DNA of 64,000 nucleotides from Streptomyces sp. 130. Lineage in GTDB: Bacteria > Actinomycetota > Actinomycetes > Streptomycetales > Streptomycetaceae. How positions within the stretch are numbered: position 1 is the stretch's first letter; every line of letters begins with the position of its first letter. Shown here piece after piece: positions 24,864 to 33,978 of the stretch. Location of the stretch: assembly GCF_007096885.1 (NCBI RefSeq), contig NZ_VJNO01000016.1:1-64000 (forward strand), given 5' to 3'. The notes beneath the pieces are model-generated. The model did no database searches. It was not told the DNA's origin and saw only the letters and a list, made by a program, of their open reading frames with translations. The translations under genes and the position numbers were made by a program.

Positions 24864-25796
24864 GTGAAACACGTCATCGCCCTCGATGTGGGCGGCACCG
24901 GAATGAAGGCCGCACTGGTCGGGGCCGACGGCGCCCTGCTCCACGAGGCACGGCGCGCGACCGGCAGAGAGCGCGGCCCCGACGCCGTCGTGGAGTCGAT
25001 CCTCGCCTTCGCCGCCGACCTGCGCGCGTACGGTGAGGAGCACTACGGCGAGAGCGCCCTCGCGGCCGGTGTCGCCGTGCCCGGCATCGTGGACGCGGAG
25101 CAGGGGATCGCCGTCTACGCGGCGAACCTGGGCTGGCGCGACGTACCCATGCGGCGGCTGCTCGGCGAACGGCTCGGCGGCGTGCCCGTGGCGCTCGGCC
25201 ACGACGTCCGCACCGGCGGGCTCGCCGAGGGCCGGATCGGCGCCGGCCAGGGCGCCGACCGCTTCCTCTTCATCCCGCTCGGCACCGGGATCGCCGGAGC
25301 CATCGGCATCGCCGGCGCGATCGAGGAGGGCGCCCACGGCTACGCGGGCGAGATCGGCCACATCGTGATCCGGCCGGACGGCCCGGAGTGCGGCTGCGGC
25401 CAGCGCGGCTGCCTGGAGACCCTGGCCTCCGCCTCCGCCGTCAGCCGCGCCTGGGCGGTCGCGTCCGGCGACCCGAAGGCGGACGCCGCCGACTGCGCCA
25501 AGGCCGTCGAGTCCGGCGACCCGAAGGCCGTCGAGGTCTGGCAGAACGCCGTCGACGCGCTCGCCGCCGGACTCGTCACCGCGCTCACCCTGCTGGACCC
25601 GCGCACGCTCATCATCGGTGGCGGGCTCGCCGAGGCCGGGGAAACCTTGTTCACACCACTCCGTGCGGCCGTCGAGGAACGCGTCACGTTCCAGAAGCTG
25701 CCCCACATCGTCCCGGCGGCCCTCGGGGACACCGCCGGATGCCTGGGCGCAGGGCTGCTCGCCTGGGATCTACTCTCCACGGAGGTATCCGCCTGA
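24864..25796 (+). CDS. nagK: ROK-family amino-sugar kinase (N-acetylglucosamine kinase)
   Basis: A 310-aa ROK kinase with ATP-binding DVGGTGMK, the GHDV catalytic Asp region, GIAGAI, and the zinc-binding CGCGQRGCLE. It should phosphorylate N-acetylglucosamine so that the next gene product, NagA, can deacetylate it. The stop TGA overlaps the nagA ATG (TGATG), giving translational coupling. The start is a GTG. A short internal duplication (SGDPKAD...SGDPKAV) occurs near residues 200-220. Confidence 0.9.
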   Translation: MKHVIALDVGGTGMKAALVGADGALLHEARRATGRERGPDAVVESILAFAADLRAYGEEHYGESALAAGVAVPGIVDAEQGIAVYAANLGWRDVPMRRLLGERLGGVPVALGHDVRTGGLAEGRIGAGQGADRFLFIPLGTGIAGAIGIAGAIEEGAHGYAGEIGHIVIRPDGPECGCGQRGCLETLASASAVSRAWAVASGDPKADAADCAKAVESGDPKAVEVWQNAVDALAAGLVTALTLLDPRTLIIGGGLAEAGETLFTPLRAAVEERVTFQKLPHIVPAALGDTAGCLGAGLLAWDLLSTEVSA

Positions 25797-26956
25797 TGGC
25801 CGGACGCGCAGACAGCACCGTTCTCGCAGGGGCCCGGGTGGTACTGCCCACCGGCACCGTCGAGGGCGGCCGGGTGACCGTCGAAGGCACCCGCATCTCC
25901 GGCACCCAGGCCGAGAACGCCCCGGTCCTGGACCTCTCCGGCCACTGGATCGTCCCGGGCTTCGTGGACATGCACAACCACGGCGGCGGCGGCGCGTCCT
26001 TCACCTCCGGCACCGTGGACGAGGTCCTGACCGGCGTCCGCACCCACCGCGAGCACGGCACCACCACCCTCGTCGCCTCCACGGTCACCGGTGAGATGGA
26101 CTTCCTCGCCGAGCGCGCCGGCATCCTCTCGGAACTGGTCGAACAGGGCGACCTCGCCGGCATCCACTTCGAGGGCCCCTTCATCTCCCCCTGCCGCAAG
26201 GGCGCCCACAGCGAGGCCCTCCTGCGCCACCCGGACCCGGCCGAGGTCCGCAAGCTGATGGACGCCGCGCGCGGCACCGCGAAGATGTTCACCCTCGCCA
26301 CGGAGCTGCCCGGCGGCATCGACTCCGTACGGCTGCTCGCCGAGCACGGCGTCATCGCGGCCATCGGCCACACCGACGCCACGTACGAGCAGACCGTCGA
26401 GGCGATCGACGCCGGCGCCACCGTCGCCACGCACCTCTACAACGCGATGCCCGGCATCGGACACCGCGCGCCCGGCCCGATCACCGCGCTCCTGGAGGAC
26501 GAGCGGATCACCGTCGAGCTGATCAACGACGGCACGCACCTGCACCCGGCCGCGCTCGGACTGGCCTACCACCACGCGGGCGCCGACCGCGTCGCCCTCA
26601 TCACCGACGCCATGGACGCGGCCGGCTTCGGCGACGGCCGCTACCAGCTCGGCCCGCTCGCCGTGAACGTCGAGAACGGCGTCGCCCGGCTGGTCGAGGG
26701 CAACTCCATCGCCGGCTCCACCCTCACCCTGGACACCGCCTTCCACCGCGCCGTGACCATCGACCGCATCCCCGTCGAGGACGTCGTCACCTCCATCTCC
26801 GCCAACCCGGCGCGGCTCCTCGGCGTCTACGACAAGGTCGGCTCGCTGGAGCCCGGAAAGGACGCCGACCTGGTCGTCCTGGACGAGGACTTCCGGCTCA
26901 AGGGCGTCATGCGCAAGGGCGAATGGATCGTCCGCCCCGAGGCCGCGGCGGGCTGA
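25796..26956 (+). CDS. nagA: N-acetylglucosamine-6-phosphate deacetylase
   Basis: A 386-aa amidohydrolase that converts N-acetylglucosamine 6-phosphate to glucosamine 6-phosphate and acetate. Visible are the first metal site DMHNHGG, GIHFEGPFIS with the metal Glu, IGHTDA, ATHLYNAM, and the catalytic Asp in LITDAMDAAG. It lies in one operon with the ROK kinase, under the dre-like element at 24821, and ends at a hairpin at 26978-27009. Confidence 0.95.
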   Translation: MAGRADSTVLAGARVVLPTGTVEGGRVTVEGTRISGTQAENAPVLDLSGHWIVPGFVDMHNHGGGGASFTSGTVDEVLTGVRTHREHGTTTLVASTVTGEMDFLAERAGILSELVEQGDLAGIHFEGPFISPCRKGAHSEALLRHPDPAEVRKLMDAARGTAKMFTLATELPGGIDSVRLLAEHGVIAAIGHTDATYEQTVEAIDAGATVATHLYNAMPGIGHRAPGPITALLEDERITVELINDGTHLHPAALGLAYHHAGADRVALITDAMDAAGFGDGRYQLGPLAVNVENGVARLVEGNSIAGSTLTLDTAFHRAVTIDRIPVEDVVTSISANPARLLGVYDKVGSLEPGKDADLVVLDEDFRLKGVMRKGEWIVRPEAAAG

Positions 26957-26977
26957 ACGCGTACGTAACGAAGAGAC

Positions 26978-27009
26978 GGCGGTTGGCCCCGAGGTCTGGG
27001 CCGACCGCC
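26978..27009 (+). terminator. Terminator after nagA
   Basis: GGCGGTTGGCCC pairs with GGGCCGACCGCC (one G-T pair) over an 8-nt loop, 21 bp after the nagA stop. Confidence 0.8.
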
Positions 27010-27106
27010 ACCTCTTTGGCATGATCACCTGGGAAACCAGCACGGAAAGCGCGTTCCGGCAAGGAAACAGCGCGCAGCACGGACCGAACGCGAAAGGGCG
27101 GCCGCG

Positions 27107-28051
27107 GTGATCCTCACGGTCACGCTGAACACGGCACTCGACCTCACCTACTCCGTTCCCGCCCTCGTACCGCACTCCAGCCACCGGGTGACCGACCACT
27201 CCGAGCGCCCCGGCGGCAAGGGCATCAACGTCGCCCGCGTCCTCACCGCCCTCGGCCACGACACCGTCGTCACCGGCTTCGCCGGCGGCACCACCGGGAC
27301 CGTCCTGCGCGACCTGCTCGCCGCGCTCCCCCGGCAGGACGCCTCCCTCACCGACGCGCTCGTCCCCGTCTCCGGCGACACCCGCCGCACCATCGCCGTG
27401 GCCGACGCGGCCACCGGCGACACCACCCAGTTCAACGAGGCCGGACCGCACGTCACCGCCGGCGAATGGGCCGCCTTCCTCGACGCGTACGCCGGTCTGC
27501 TGAAGACCGCCGACGCCGTCGCCCTGTGCGGCAGCCTCCCGCCCGGCATCCACGTCGGCGCGTACGGCGAACTCGTCCGGCTCGCCCGCACCGCCGGCGT
27601 CCCCGTCCTCCTGGACACCAGCGGCGAACCGCTGCGCCGGGGCATCGCCGCCCGCCCCGACCTGATCAAGCCGAACGCCGACGAACTCGCCCAGCTCACC
27701 GGCTCCCGCGAGCCCCTGCGTGCCACCCGCGACGCCCGCCGCCGGGGCGCCCACGGCGTCATCGCCTCGCTCGGCCCGGACGGCATGCTCGCCGTCACCC
27801 CGGACGGCGTCTGGCGGGCCTCGCCGCCCGCACCCGTCAAGGGCAACCCGACCGGAGCGGGCGACTCCGCGGTGGCCGGGCTGCTCTCCGGCCTCGTGGA
27901 GTCCCTGAGCTGGCCGGACCGGCTGCGCCGGGCGGTGGCACTGTCGACGGCGACCGTGCTGGCCCCCACCGCGGGCGACTTCGACCGCACGGCGTACGAG
28001 GAGCTGCTGCCGCGCGTCGCCATCGAGGAACACGCAGCGGGGGCGGCCTGA
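27107..28051 (+). CDS. PfkB-family 1-phosphofructokinase/tagatose-6-phosphate kinase
   Basis: A 314-aa PfkB kinase with an ILTVTLNTALDLTY start typical of the FruK/LacC group, GGKGINVARVL, and the GAGDS anion hole carrying the catalytic Asp (NPTGAGDSAVAGLLSG). It phosphorylates a hexose phosphate at C1 or C6. A class II aldolase follows 63 bp downstream, so the pair would turn a ketohexose phosphate into triose phosphates. This could drain fructose or tagatose phosphates made from amino sugars. The start is GTG. Confidence 0.88.
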   Translation: MILTVTLNTALDLTYSVPALVPHSSHRVTDHSERPGGKGINVARVLTALGHDTVVTGFAGGTTGTVLRDLLAALPRQDASLTDALVPVSGDTRRTIAVADAATGDTTQFNEAGPHVTAGEWAAFLDAYAGLLKTADAVALCGSLPPGIHVGAYGELVRLARTAGVPVLLDTSGEPLRRGIAARPDLIKPNADELAQLTGSREPLRATRDARRRGAHGVIASLGPDGMLAVTPDGVWRASPPAPVKGNPTGAGDSAVAGLLSGLVESLSWPDRLRRAVALSTATVLAPTAGDFDRTAYEELLPRVAIEEHAAGAA

Positions 28052-28114
28052 GCGCCGCGCCCCGCCCCGCACCGGGCCCGCCCGCCGGACCGGAGAAACA
28101 ATCAGAGGTCAGCA

Positions 28115-28966
28115 ATGCCGCTCGTCAGCACCGGTGAACTCGTCTCGGCCGCCCAGGCCCGGGGACGCGGGATCGCCGCCTTCAACGTCATCACCCTGGA
28201 ACACGCGGAGGCCATCGCCACCGGCGCCGAACGCGCCGGCGCGCCCGCCATCCTCCAGATCTCCGAGAACGCCGTGAAGTTCCACGGCGGCCGGCTCACC
28301 GCCATAGCCGCGGCCGCCGCCGCGGTCGCCCGCACCTCGTCCGCGCCGCTCGCCCTGCACCTCGACCACGTCGAATCCGTCGACCTGCTCCACCAGGCCC
28401 ACGACGAGGGCTTCGGCTCCGTGATGTTCGACGCGTCCAAGCTCACCTACGAGGACAACGTCCGGGCCACCGCGGAGGCCGTCGCCTGGGGCCACGAGCG
28501 CGGCATCTGGATCGAGGCCGAACTCGGCAAGGTCGGCGGCAAGGAGGGCGAGGCCCCGCTCGACGCCCACGCCCCCGGCGTCCGCACCGACCCGGCCGAG
28601 GCCGCCGCGTACGTCGCCGCGACCGGCGTGGACGCCCTCGCCGTCGCGGTCGGCTCCTCGCACGCCATGACCGAGCGCACCGCCGCCCTCGACCATGAGC
28701 TGATCGGCCGGCTCCGCGCCGCCGTCCCCGTCCCGCTCGTCCTGCACGGCTCCAGCGGCGTCCCGGACGACGAGATCCGCCAGGCCGTCGCCACGTCCGG
28801 CATGGTCAAGATCAACGTCGGCACCGCCCTGAACACCGCGTTCACCGGCGCCGTCCGCGCCCACCTGGCCGAGAACACCACGGGCGTCGATCCCCGCAAG
28901 TACATCGCCCCCGGCCGCGAGGCCATGGCCGCGACGGTCGCGGCCTTCCTCGCCCTGATGGGCTGA
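28115..28966 (+). CDS. Class II fructose/tagatose-bisphosphate aldolase
   Basis: A 283-aa zinc aldolase. Metal and active-site residues are visible in LHLDHVESVD (His and Asp), IWIEAELGKVGGKE, AVGSSHAM, LVLHGSSG and MVKINVGTALN. It cleaves a ketose bisphosphate to dihydroxyacetone phosphate and glyceraldehyde 3-phosphate. Its length fits the GatY/AgaY group better than the longer main glycolytic enzyme. It lies after the PfkB kinase and before a strong terminator. Confidence 0.9.
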   Translation: MPLVSTGELVSAAQARGRGIAAFNVITLEHAEAIATGAERAGAPAILQISENAVKFHGGRLTAIAAAAAAVARTSSAPLALHLDHVESVDLLHQAHDEGFGSVMFDASKLTYEDNVRATAEAVAWGHERGIWIEAELGKVGGKEGEAPLDAHAPGVRTDPAEAAAYVAATGVDALAVAVGSSHAMTERTAALDHELIGRLRAAVPVPLVLHGSSGVPDDEIRQAVATSGMVKINVGTALNTAFTGAVRAHLAENTTGVDPRKYIAPGREAMAATVAAFLALMG

Positions 28967-28984
28967 CCGGACCCGGGAAACGCA

Positions 28985-29016
28985 CCGGCCCCCTCGCCCG
29001 GAGGCGAGGGGGCCGG
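28985..29016. terminator. Terminator between the aldolase and the CBM35-type gene
   Basis: A perfect 14-bp stem (CCGGCCCCCTCGCC with GGCGAGGGGGCCGG) and a CGGA tetraloop sit between two converging genes and can serve both strands. Confidence 0.88.
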
Positions 29017-29033
29017 ATGGTGTGCGGCGCCGG

Positions 29034-30005
29034 TCAGCGGGTCTGGTGACCGGCCTCCAGCGACAGCTGGTCCAGATTGGCGTCGCACTGATCGCCCTCG
29101 TTGCACGAGATCATCAGCGTGTTCTGGCCCTTGACGAGGTTGACGTAGGCGTACGTCGTCGTCCAGCCCTTCTCCAGATCGCCCTCGGGGGCGTTGGCGA
29201 AGTTCTTCATGTTGATGCCGCGCGGGGCCTCGGAGTTGACCGTCAGCGAGGTCTTGGCGTCCTTGCCCGGCACGCCGTACGTCACGAACAGCGTGTACTC
29301 ACCGGCCTCCGGCACCTCGACCGTCCAGGTCGCCGAGCGGCCCACCTCGTTGAGGTTGATGTACTGCCCGTTCGCGCTCTTGGCGCCCTTCACGGAGTTG
29401 TCGAGCCGCGCCGTGCCGCCCAGGTGGAGCGAGGCCGCGTCCTGCTTCGGAAGCTCCGCCGGGGCCGACGAGCTCGGGGAGGACTCCGGGGTCGGGGACT
29501 GCTCGACCTGCTCGCCCGGGCTCTCGGAGGCCGTCGCCTCGGCCTTCTTGTCCTTGTCGCCGTCGCTCGTCATCAGCGCCACGCCGATGCCGACCAGCAC
29601 CACCGCGACGACCGCGACCGCCGCGATCAGCAGCCCCTTGGTGTTCGGGCCGCCCTTGCCGGAACCACCGCGCCCGCCCTGGTGCGGCACCTGCGCGGTG
29701 GCCGCGCCGCCGGGATACGTCTCCGGAGCGGCGTACTGCGGGCTGGGCCGGCCGTACTGGCCCTGGGGCGCCTGCGGCGGATAGCCGTACGCCTGCTGCT
29801 GCGGCGCCTGCTGCCCGTACTGGCGCTCGCCGACGGTTCGCACCTGGTTGTACGAGGTCCGGGGCACACCCGGCTGGGCGGCGGGACCCGGGTAGCCGTA
29901 GCCGCCCTGCCCCGGCGGCTGCGCACCGGCCGCCTGCCCGTCCGCGTAGAGGTAGCCGAACGGATCGTCGTCCTCGGGTGTGCTCGCGCCGTTGTTCCCG
30001 GCCAT
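29034..30005 (-). CDS. Membrane-anchored protein with CBM35-like carbohydrate-binding domain
   Basis: The 323-aa protein has a long cytoplasmic low-complexity arm rich in Gly, Tyr, Gln and Pro (residues 1-120). A single membrane helix follows (GLLIAAVAVVAVVLVGIGVA), then a Ser/Pro linker and a C-terminal domain resembling CBM6/CBM35 (ATWTVEVPEAGEYTLFVTYG; AYVNLVKGQNTLMISC). The domain would lie outside the cell and bind carbohydrate. No catalytic module is seen. The ATG at 30005 begins MAGNNGASTPEDD. Confidence 0.8.
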   Translation of the reverse strand: MAGNNGASTPEDDDPFGYLYADGQAAGAQPPGQGGYGYPGPAAQPGVPRTSYNQVRTVGERQYGQQAPQQQAYGYPPQAPQGQYGRPSPQYAAPETYPGGAATAQVPHQGGRGGSGKGGPNTKGLLIAAVAVVAVVLVGIGVALMTSDGDKDKKAEATASESPGEQVEQSPTPESSPSSSAPAELPKQDAASLHLGGTARLDNSVKGAKSANGQYINLNEVGRSATWTVEVPEAGEYTLFVTYGVPGKDAKTSLTVNSEAPRGINMKNFANAPEGDLEKGWTTTYAYVNLVKGQNTLMISCNEGDQCDANLDQLSLEAGHQTR

Positions 30006-30148
30006 CCCTGGGTCACTCCTCACCATGTCGCCAGCCGTCGCCGAATATCGCCAGCCGTCGCCGACCGGCCGAGCCTACCTCGAATGGACGATGTCAAGAA
30101 TTGACACGGGCCTCGGCGGGAACCCGGCCGAAGACGCGCGGAAGAACG

Positions 30149-31780
30149 TCAGCCGGCCCTGCGGTGAACCTTCGAACGCGACCGCTTCTCCACGTACATC
30201 CGCTGGTCGGCGGAGGCCAGCACCTCTTCCGCGGTCATCCCGCAGGCCGCCCAGCCGATGCCGAAACTCGCCCCCACGCGCACCGCGCGGCCGTCGACCC
30301 GAATGGGCGGAATGATCGCGTTCCGCAGGCGAACGGCCAGGTCAGCCGCGTCCGCCGCGCCCAGGCCGTCCGCGAGGACGACGAATTCGTCACCCCCGAG
30401 CCGGGCGACGGTGTCCCCGTCCCGGACACAGGTGGTCAGCCGCCGGGCCACCTCGATGAGCACCGCGTCACCCGTGTGGTGCCCGAAGCGGTCGTTGATC
30501 GACTTGAAGCCGTCCAGGTCGCAGAAGAGGACCGCGAGCCCCTTCGCCCCGTCGTCCAGCGATGTGTCCGGCGCCACCACGTGCACATGGTGGTCGAAGG
30601 GGTGCGCGCCCGGACCGCCGGCCGGGTAGCCCCGCGTCTCGTCCACGTCCCCGTACGCCGCGTCCAGCGCCTCCACGTCGGTCGTCGCCGCCGCGTCCGG
30701 GCGGGCGCACAGCCGGGCGCCGAGCCGGGTCCGCAGCTCCGCGCTGTTGGGCAGCCCGGTGAGCGCGTCGTGCGAGGCGCGGTGGGCGAGGTTCAGCTCA
30801 TGGCGCTTGCGCTCCTCGATGTCCTCCACGTGCGTCAGCAGGAAGCGCGGCCCGTCCGCCGTGTCCGCGACGACGGAGTTGCGCAGCGACACCCACACGT
30901 ACGTGCCGTCCCGCCGGCCCAGGCGCAGCTCGGCCCGGCCGCCCTCGGCGGAGGTGCGGAGCAGGGTGCCGATGTCCTCGGGGTGGACCAGGTCGGCGAA
31001 GGAGTAGCGGCGCAGCACCGACGCGGGGCGGCCGAGCAGCCGGCACAGCGCGTCGTTCGTCCGCAGCAGCCGCCCCTGCTGGTCACCGCCGAGCTCGGCG
31101 ATCGCCATGCCGCTGGGGGCGTACTCGAAGGCCTGGCGGAAGGATTCCTCACTGGCCCGGAGCGCCTGCTGCTCGCGCTCCAGCCGGACCAGGGCCCGCT
31201 GCATGTTGGCCCGGAGCCGGGCGTTGCTGATCGCGATGGCGGACTGCGAGGCGTACATGTGGAGCGCCTCGCGGCCCCAGGCGCCCGGGCGGCGTCCGTT
31301 GCGCGGCCGGTCGACGGATATGACGCCCAGGAGGTCCGAGCCGCCGCCGGACGTGTACATCGGGGCGTACAGCCGGTCCTGCGGGTGCCACTCGTCCTCG
31401 AAGCGGGGCTCGGGGCCCTCCGTGTGCCACTGCGGCACGTCGTCGTCGAGGAGGACCCAGCCCTCGGTGTGCGGTATGAACCGCAGCCCGTCCCACGCCT
31501 CGCCCATGAGGAGCCGGCGCTCCCAGGAGGCCCGGGAGCCGACCCGGCCGGTGATCAGGGCCTCGGCGGCGTGGTTCCCGGCGAGGGCGGCGACGACGAG
31601 GTCGCCGTCGGGGCGGACGAGGTTGACGCAGGCAAGCTCGTAACCGAGATTGGCGACGATCCCGTCGGCCACGGTCTGCAATGTGTCGGCCAGGCTCCGC
31701 GCCGTGTTGAGGTCGGCCACGGCCTGGTGCAGCTGCCGCATCGTCGCGAGACGGACGTAGGGCTCCGACTCGGCGTCCAT
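30149..31780 (-). CDS. cdgB: GAF-PAS-GGDEF diguanylate cyclase
   Basis: A 543-aa soluble protein: GAF domain (about residues 25-190), PAS (about 210-330, ending in the PAC-like VEDIEERKR), and GGDEF (about 345-535). The active-site LGGDEF and the metal site CDLDGFKSIND are intact, so it should make cyclic di-GMP; no EAL domain is present. The layout and neighbours match CdgB of S. coelicolor, a developmental regulator. The GGDEF domain has an unusual insertion of about 50 residues, rich in His and Asp, after its first helix. The ATG at 31780 follows a GGGGAG ribosome-binding site and was preferred to one at 31822 that has none. Confidence 0.9.
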   Translation of the reverse strand: MDAESEPYVRLATMRQLHQAVADLNTARSLADTLQTVADGIVANLGYELACVNLVRPDGDLVVAALAGNHAAEALITGRVGSRASWERRLLMGEAWDGLRFIPHTEGWVLLDDDVPQWHTEGPEPRFEDEWHPQDRLYAPMYTSGGGSDLLGVISVDRPRNGRRPGAWGREALHMYASQSAIAISNARLRANMQRALVRLEREQQALRASEESFRQAFEYAPSGMAIAELGGDQQGRLLRTNDALCRLLGRPASVLRRYSFADLVHPEDIGTLLRTSAEGGRAELRLGRRDGTYVWVSLRNSVVADTADGPRFLLTHVEDIEERKRHELNLAHRASHDALTGLPNSAELRTRLGARLCARPDAAATTDVEALDAAYGDVDETRGYPAGGPGAHPFDHHVHVVAPDTSLDDGAKGLAVLFCDLDGFKSINDRFGHHTGDAVLIEVARRLTTCVRDGDTVARLGGDEFVVLADGLGAADAADLAVRLRNAIIPPIRVDGRAVRVGASFGIGWAACGMTAEEVLASADQRMYVEKRSRSKVHRRAG

Positions 31781-31915
31781 CGCTCGCACTCCCCGAGACC
31801 TCGACAGCACTCCAGAATTCATATCGACGTACTTGACGTACTTACTGCAGTGTCACCGCCACTGAATCACAGCGAGCTGTGCACTCGGTACACAGGGTCA
31901 GCAAATATTGCACTC

Positions 31916-31931
31916 TGTGACTCAAGTCACA
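31916..31931. promoter_or_regulatory. Consensus CRP-type site in the cdgB/reductase intergenic region
   Basis: TGTGACTCAAGTCACA is a perfect TGTGA-N6-TCACA palindrome of the CRP/FNR type, and Streptomyces Crp uses a GTG-N6-CAC motif. It lies 135 bp before the cdgB start and 118 bp before the diverging flavin reductase start. A second imperfect repeat (CTGTG...CACAG) lies at 31877-31895. Confidence 0.6.
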
Positions 31932-32048
31932 GACGAGCGGGAAGAGGCCACCGCAGGTCAGCGGGGTGGCGGGAGCCCGGGGTCCTAGGACCCGGCTGGT
32001 CCCCTGGCCCGATGCGGGCGGCCCCGGCGCGCGGCTAGCGTTCCCGGT

Positions 32049-32612
32049 GTGTTGCAGACGAAACCCCCCACCCCGCGTACCGAGCCCGTCCCCCATGCTG
32101 AGGGGGTGAGCAACGAAGAGTTCCGTGCCGCCCTGTCCCGGCTGGCGGCCGGCGTGGTGCTGGTCACCGCCCAGGAGCCGCCGCTCGACGAGGGCGGACG
32201 CGGTGAGGACGTCGGCATGACCGCGACCGCCTTCATGTCCGTGTCCCTGGACCCGCCGCTGGTCATGGTGAGCCTGCGCAACGACTCCCGGATGGACGAC
32301 CTGCTCGCGGAGCAGCCGCTGTGGGCGGTGTCCGTGCTGGCGGAGAGCCAGCGGCACATCGCGGGACGGTTCGCGATGAAGGGCCGGATCAGCGACCGGC
32401 TGCTCTTCGAGGACATCCCGTACGTACGCGGCGAGGTCAGCGGCGCCCCGCTGGCGGGCGGCGCGCTCGCGACGCTGGAGTGCCGCACGGAGCAGCGGGT
32501 GGTCGCGGGCGACCACACCCTGGTGATCGGCCGGGTGCTGGCGGCCCGGGTGCCGAACGGGGACGGCGGGCCCCTGACGTACTTCCGGGGGAAGTACCGG
32601 CAGCTGGGCTGA
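32049..32612 (+). CDS. Flavin reductase-like FMN-binding protein
   Basis: A 187-aa protein of the flavin-reductase family (split-barrel FMN-binding), with FRAALSRLAAGVVLVTAQEP, GMTATAFMSVSLDPPLVMVS and LLAEQPLWAVSVLAESQRHI. It would pass electrons from NAD(P)H to free flavin or to a partner monooxygenase, but no monooxygenase is adjacent. The start is a GTG at 32049. A GTG closer to the domain is possible. The 170 bp after it are GGGCCGG-rich low-complexity DNA without a gene. Confidence 0.85.
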   Translation: MLQTKPPTPRTEPVPHAEGVSNEEFRAALSRLAAGVVLVTAQEPPLDEGGRGEDVGMTATAFMSVSLDPPLVMVSLRNDSRMDDLLAEQPLWAVSVLAESQRHIAGRFAMKGRISDRLLFEDIPYVRGEVSGAPLAGGALATLECRTEQRVVAGDHTLVIGRVLAARVPNGDGGPLTYFRGKYRQLG

Positions 32613-32781
32613 ACCGGGCGGACGGGGGCCTGGGCCGGCCGGGCAGGGGCCGGGCGGGCCGGGGCCGGTCGGGCCTGGGCCAGGCGGACCGGGGCCAGAC
32701 GGACCGGGCGAGCGCGCCCTGCACCAGGCGGACCGGGGCCTGGCGGGCCGGGGCCGGGGCGTCTGCGGCGCTGGGAGTCGC

Positions 32782-33216
32782 CTACCAGTCGCGCCCCGAG
32801 CGGCCCCGCTTTGTATCGCCGCGCTGCTTCTTCTCGCGCAGCCGGCGCTCGTTGATCCCGCGGGGGACCTTCTTCTTCACGCGCGGCCTGGGCGGCGGGG
32901 CGGACGCCTCCGCCAGGAGGGCCGCGAGGCGTACCGCGGCCGTCTCGCGGTTGCGCCACTGCGAACGGTGCTCGGAGGCGCGTACCGCGATCACACCGCC
33001 GGTCAGCCGGCCCGCCAGCCTTTCCAGCGCGCGCTCCTTCCACACCTCGGGCAGCGCCTCGGTGGCCGCGAGGTCGAAGCGCAGCTCGACCTGCGAGTCG
33101 CTGGTGTTGACGTGCTGGCCGCCGGGGCCGGAGGACCGCGAGAAACGCCACATGAGCTCGGCCTCCGGCAGGGAGACCGAACCTCGGATGACATAGGGCC
33201 CGGACATGTCACCCAT
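32782..33216 (-). CDS. arfB: Ribosome-rescue factor ArfB (YaeJ-like peptidyl-tRNA hydrolase)
   Basis: The 144-aa protein has the GGQ motif in FSRSSGPGGQHVNTSDSQVE and a basic C-terminal tail (RVKKKVPRGINERRLREKKQ) that enters the mRNA channel of stalled ribosomes. It has no codon-recognition domain, so it is the rescue factor and not a release factor. The start could be the ATG at 33216 or three codons later at 33207. Confidence 0.92.
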   Translation of the reverse strand: MGDMSGPYVIRGSVSLPEAELMWRFSRSSGPGGQHVNTSDSQVELRFDLAATEALPEVWKERALERLAGRLTGGVIAVRASEHRSQWRNRETAAVRLAALLAEASAPPPRPRVKKKVPRGINERRLREKKQRGDTKRGRSGRDW

Positions 33217-33384
33217 GTTCCCCGCCCCGCCGGCGGTTCGTCACCTCTTTTTGCGGCGCCCCGGCCCCCTTCGGCAAAGAAAGTAAAGGCGCGCGGAACC
33301 TCACGGTCCCCTGTCGGCGTTAAGACCTGTGACGGTAGCTTCGTGACCGCGAAGCCCGCACCCGACAGATGAAAGGGACTTCCC

Positions 33385-33960
33385 ATGGCAGTAAGCCTGT
33401 CCAAGGGCGGCAACGTCTCCCTCACCAAGGAGGCCCCCGGCCTCACCGCCGTCACGGTCGGCCTCGGCTGGGACGTCCGTACCACCACCGGTACAGACTT
33501 CGACCTCGACGCCTCGGCGATCGCGGTCAACGCGGGCGGCAAGGTCTACTCCGACGCGCACTTCGTCTTCTTCAACAACAAGGCGACCCCGGACCAGACC
33601 ATCGTGCACACCGGTGACAACGTCACGGGTGAGGGCGAGGGCGACGACGAGCAGATCAACGTCAACCTGGCGGGCCTGCCGGCCGACGTCGACAAGATCG
33701 TCTTCCCGGTCTCCATCTACGACGCGGAGACCCGCAGCCAGAACTTCGGCCAGGTGCGCAACGCGTACATCCGCATCCTCAACCAGGCCGGCGGCGCCGA
33801 GATCGCCCGCTACGACCTGAGCGAGGACGCCGCCACCGAGACCGCCATGGTCTTCGGCGAGCTGTACCGCAACGGCGCCGACTGGAAGTTCCGCGCCGTG
33901 GGCCAGGGCTACGCCTCCGGCCTGCGCGGCATCGCCCAGGACTTCGGCGTCAGCCTCTGA
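33385..33960 (+). CDS. terD: TerD-family tellurium resistance/stress protein
   Basis: A 191-aa TerD protein starting [20 protein letters not shown], with calcium-binding features ([23 protein letters not shown]). Streptomyces have many TerD paralogues linked to calcium-dependent stress and development; tellurite itself may not be the natural signal. It is monocistronic, with an AAAGGGA ribosome-binding site and a strong terminator directly after. Confidence 0.95.
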   Translation: MAVSLSKGGNVSLTKEAPGLTAVTVGLGWDVRTTTGTDFDLDASAIAVNAGGKVYSDAHFVFFNNKATPDQTIVHTGDNVTGEGEGDDEQINVNLAGLPADVDKIVFPVSIYDAETRSQNFGQVRNAYIRILNQAGGAEIARYDLSEDAATETAMVFGELYRNGADWKFRAVGQGYASGLRGIAQDFGVSL

Positions 33961-33978
33961 CGCCCAGCGAGCCCGTAC

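Noticed and set aside
25340..28072. 910-codon minus-strand open frame across nagK, nagA and the PfkB kinase
   Set aside because: It runs antisense to well-supported genes and an intergenic terminator, and its translation is Gly/Val/Asp-rich without motifs. Long antisense frames are expected at this GC content.
32613..32781. GGGCCGG-rich stretch after the flavin reductase
   Set aside because: It is low-complexity GC repeats without a clean inverted repeat or a coding signal. I could not support a terminator or gene.
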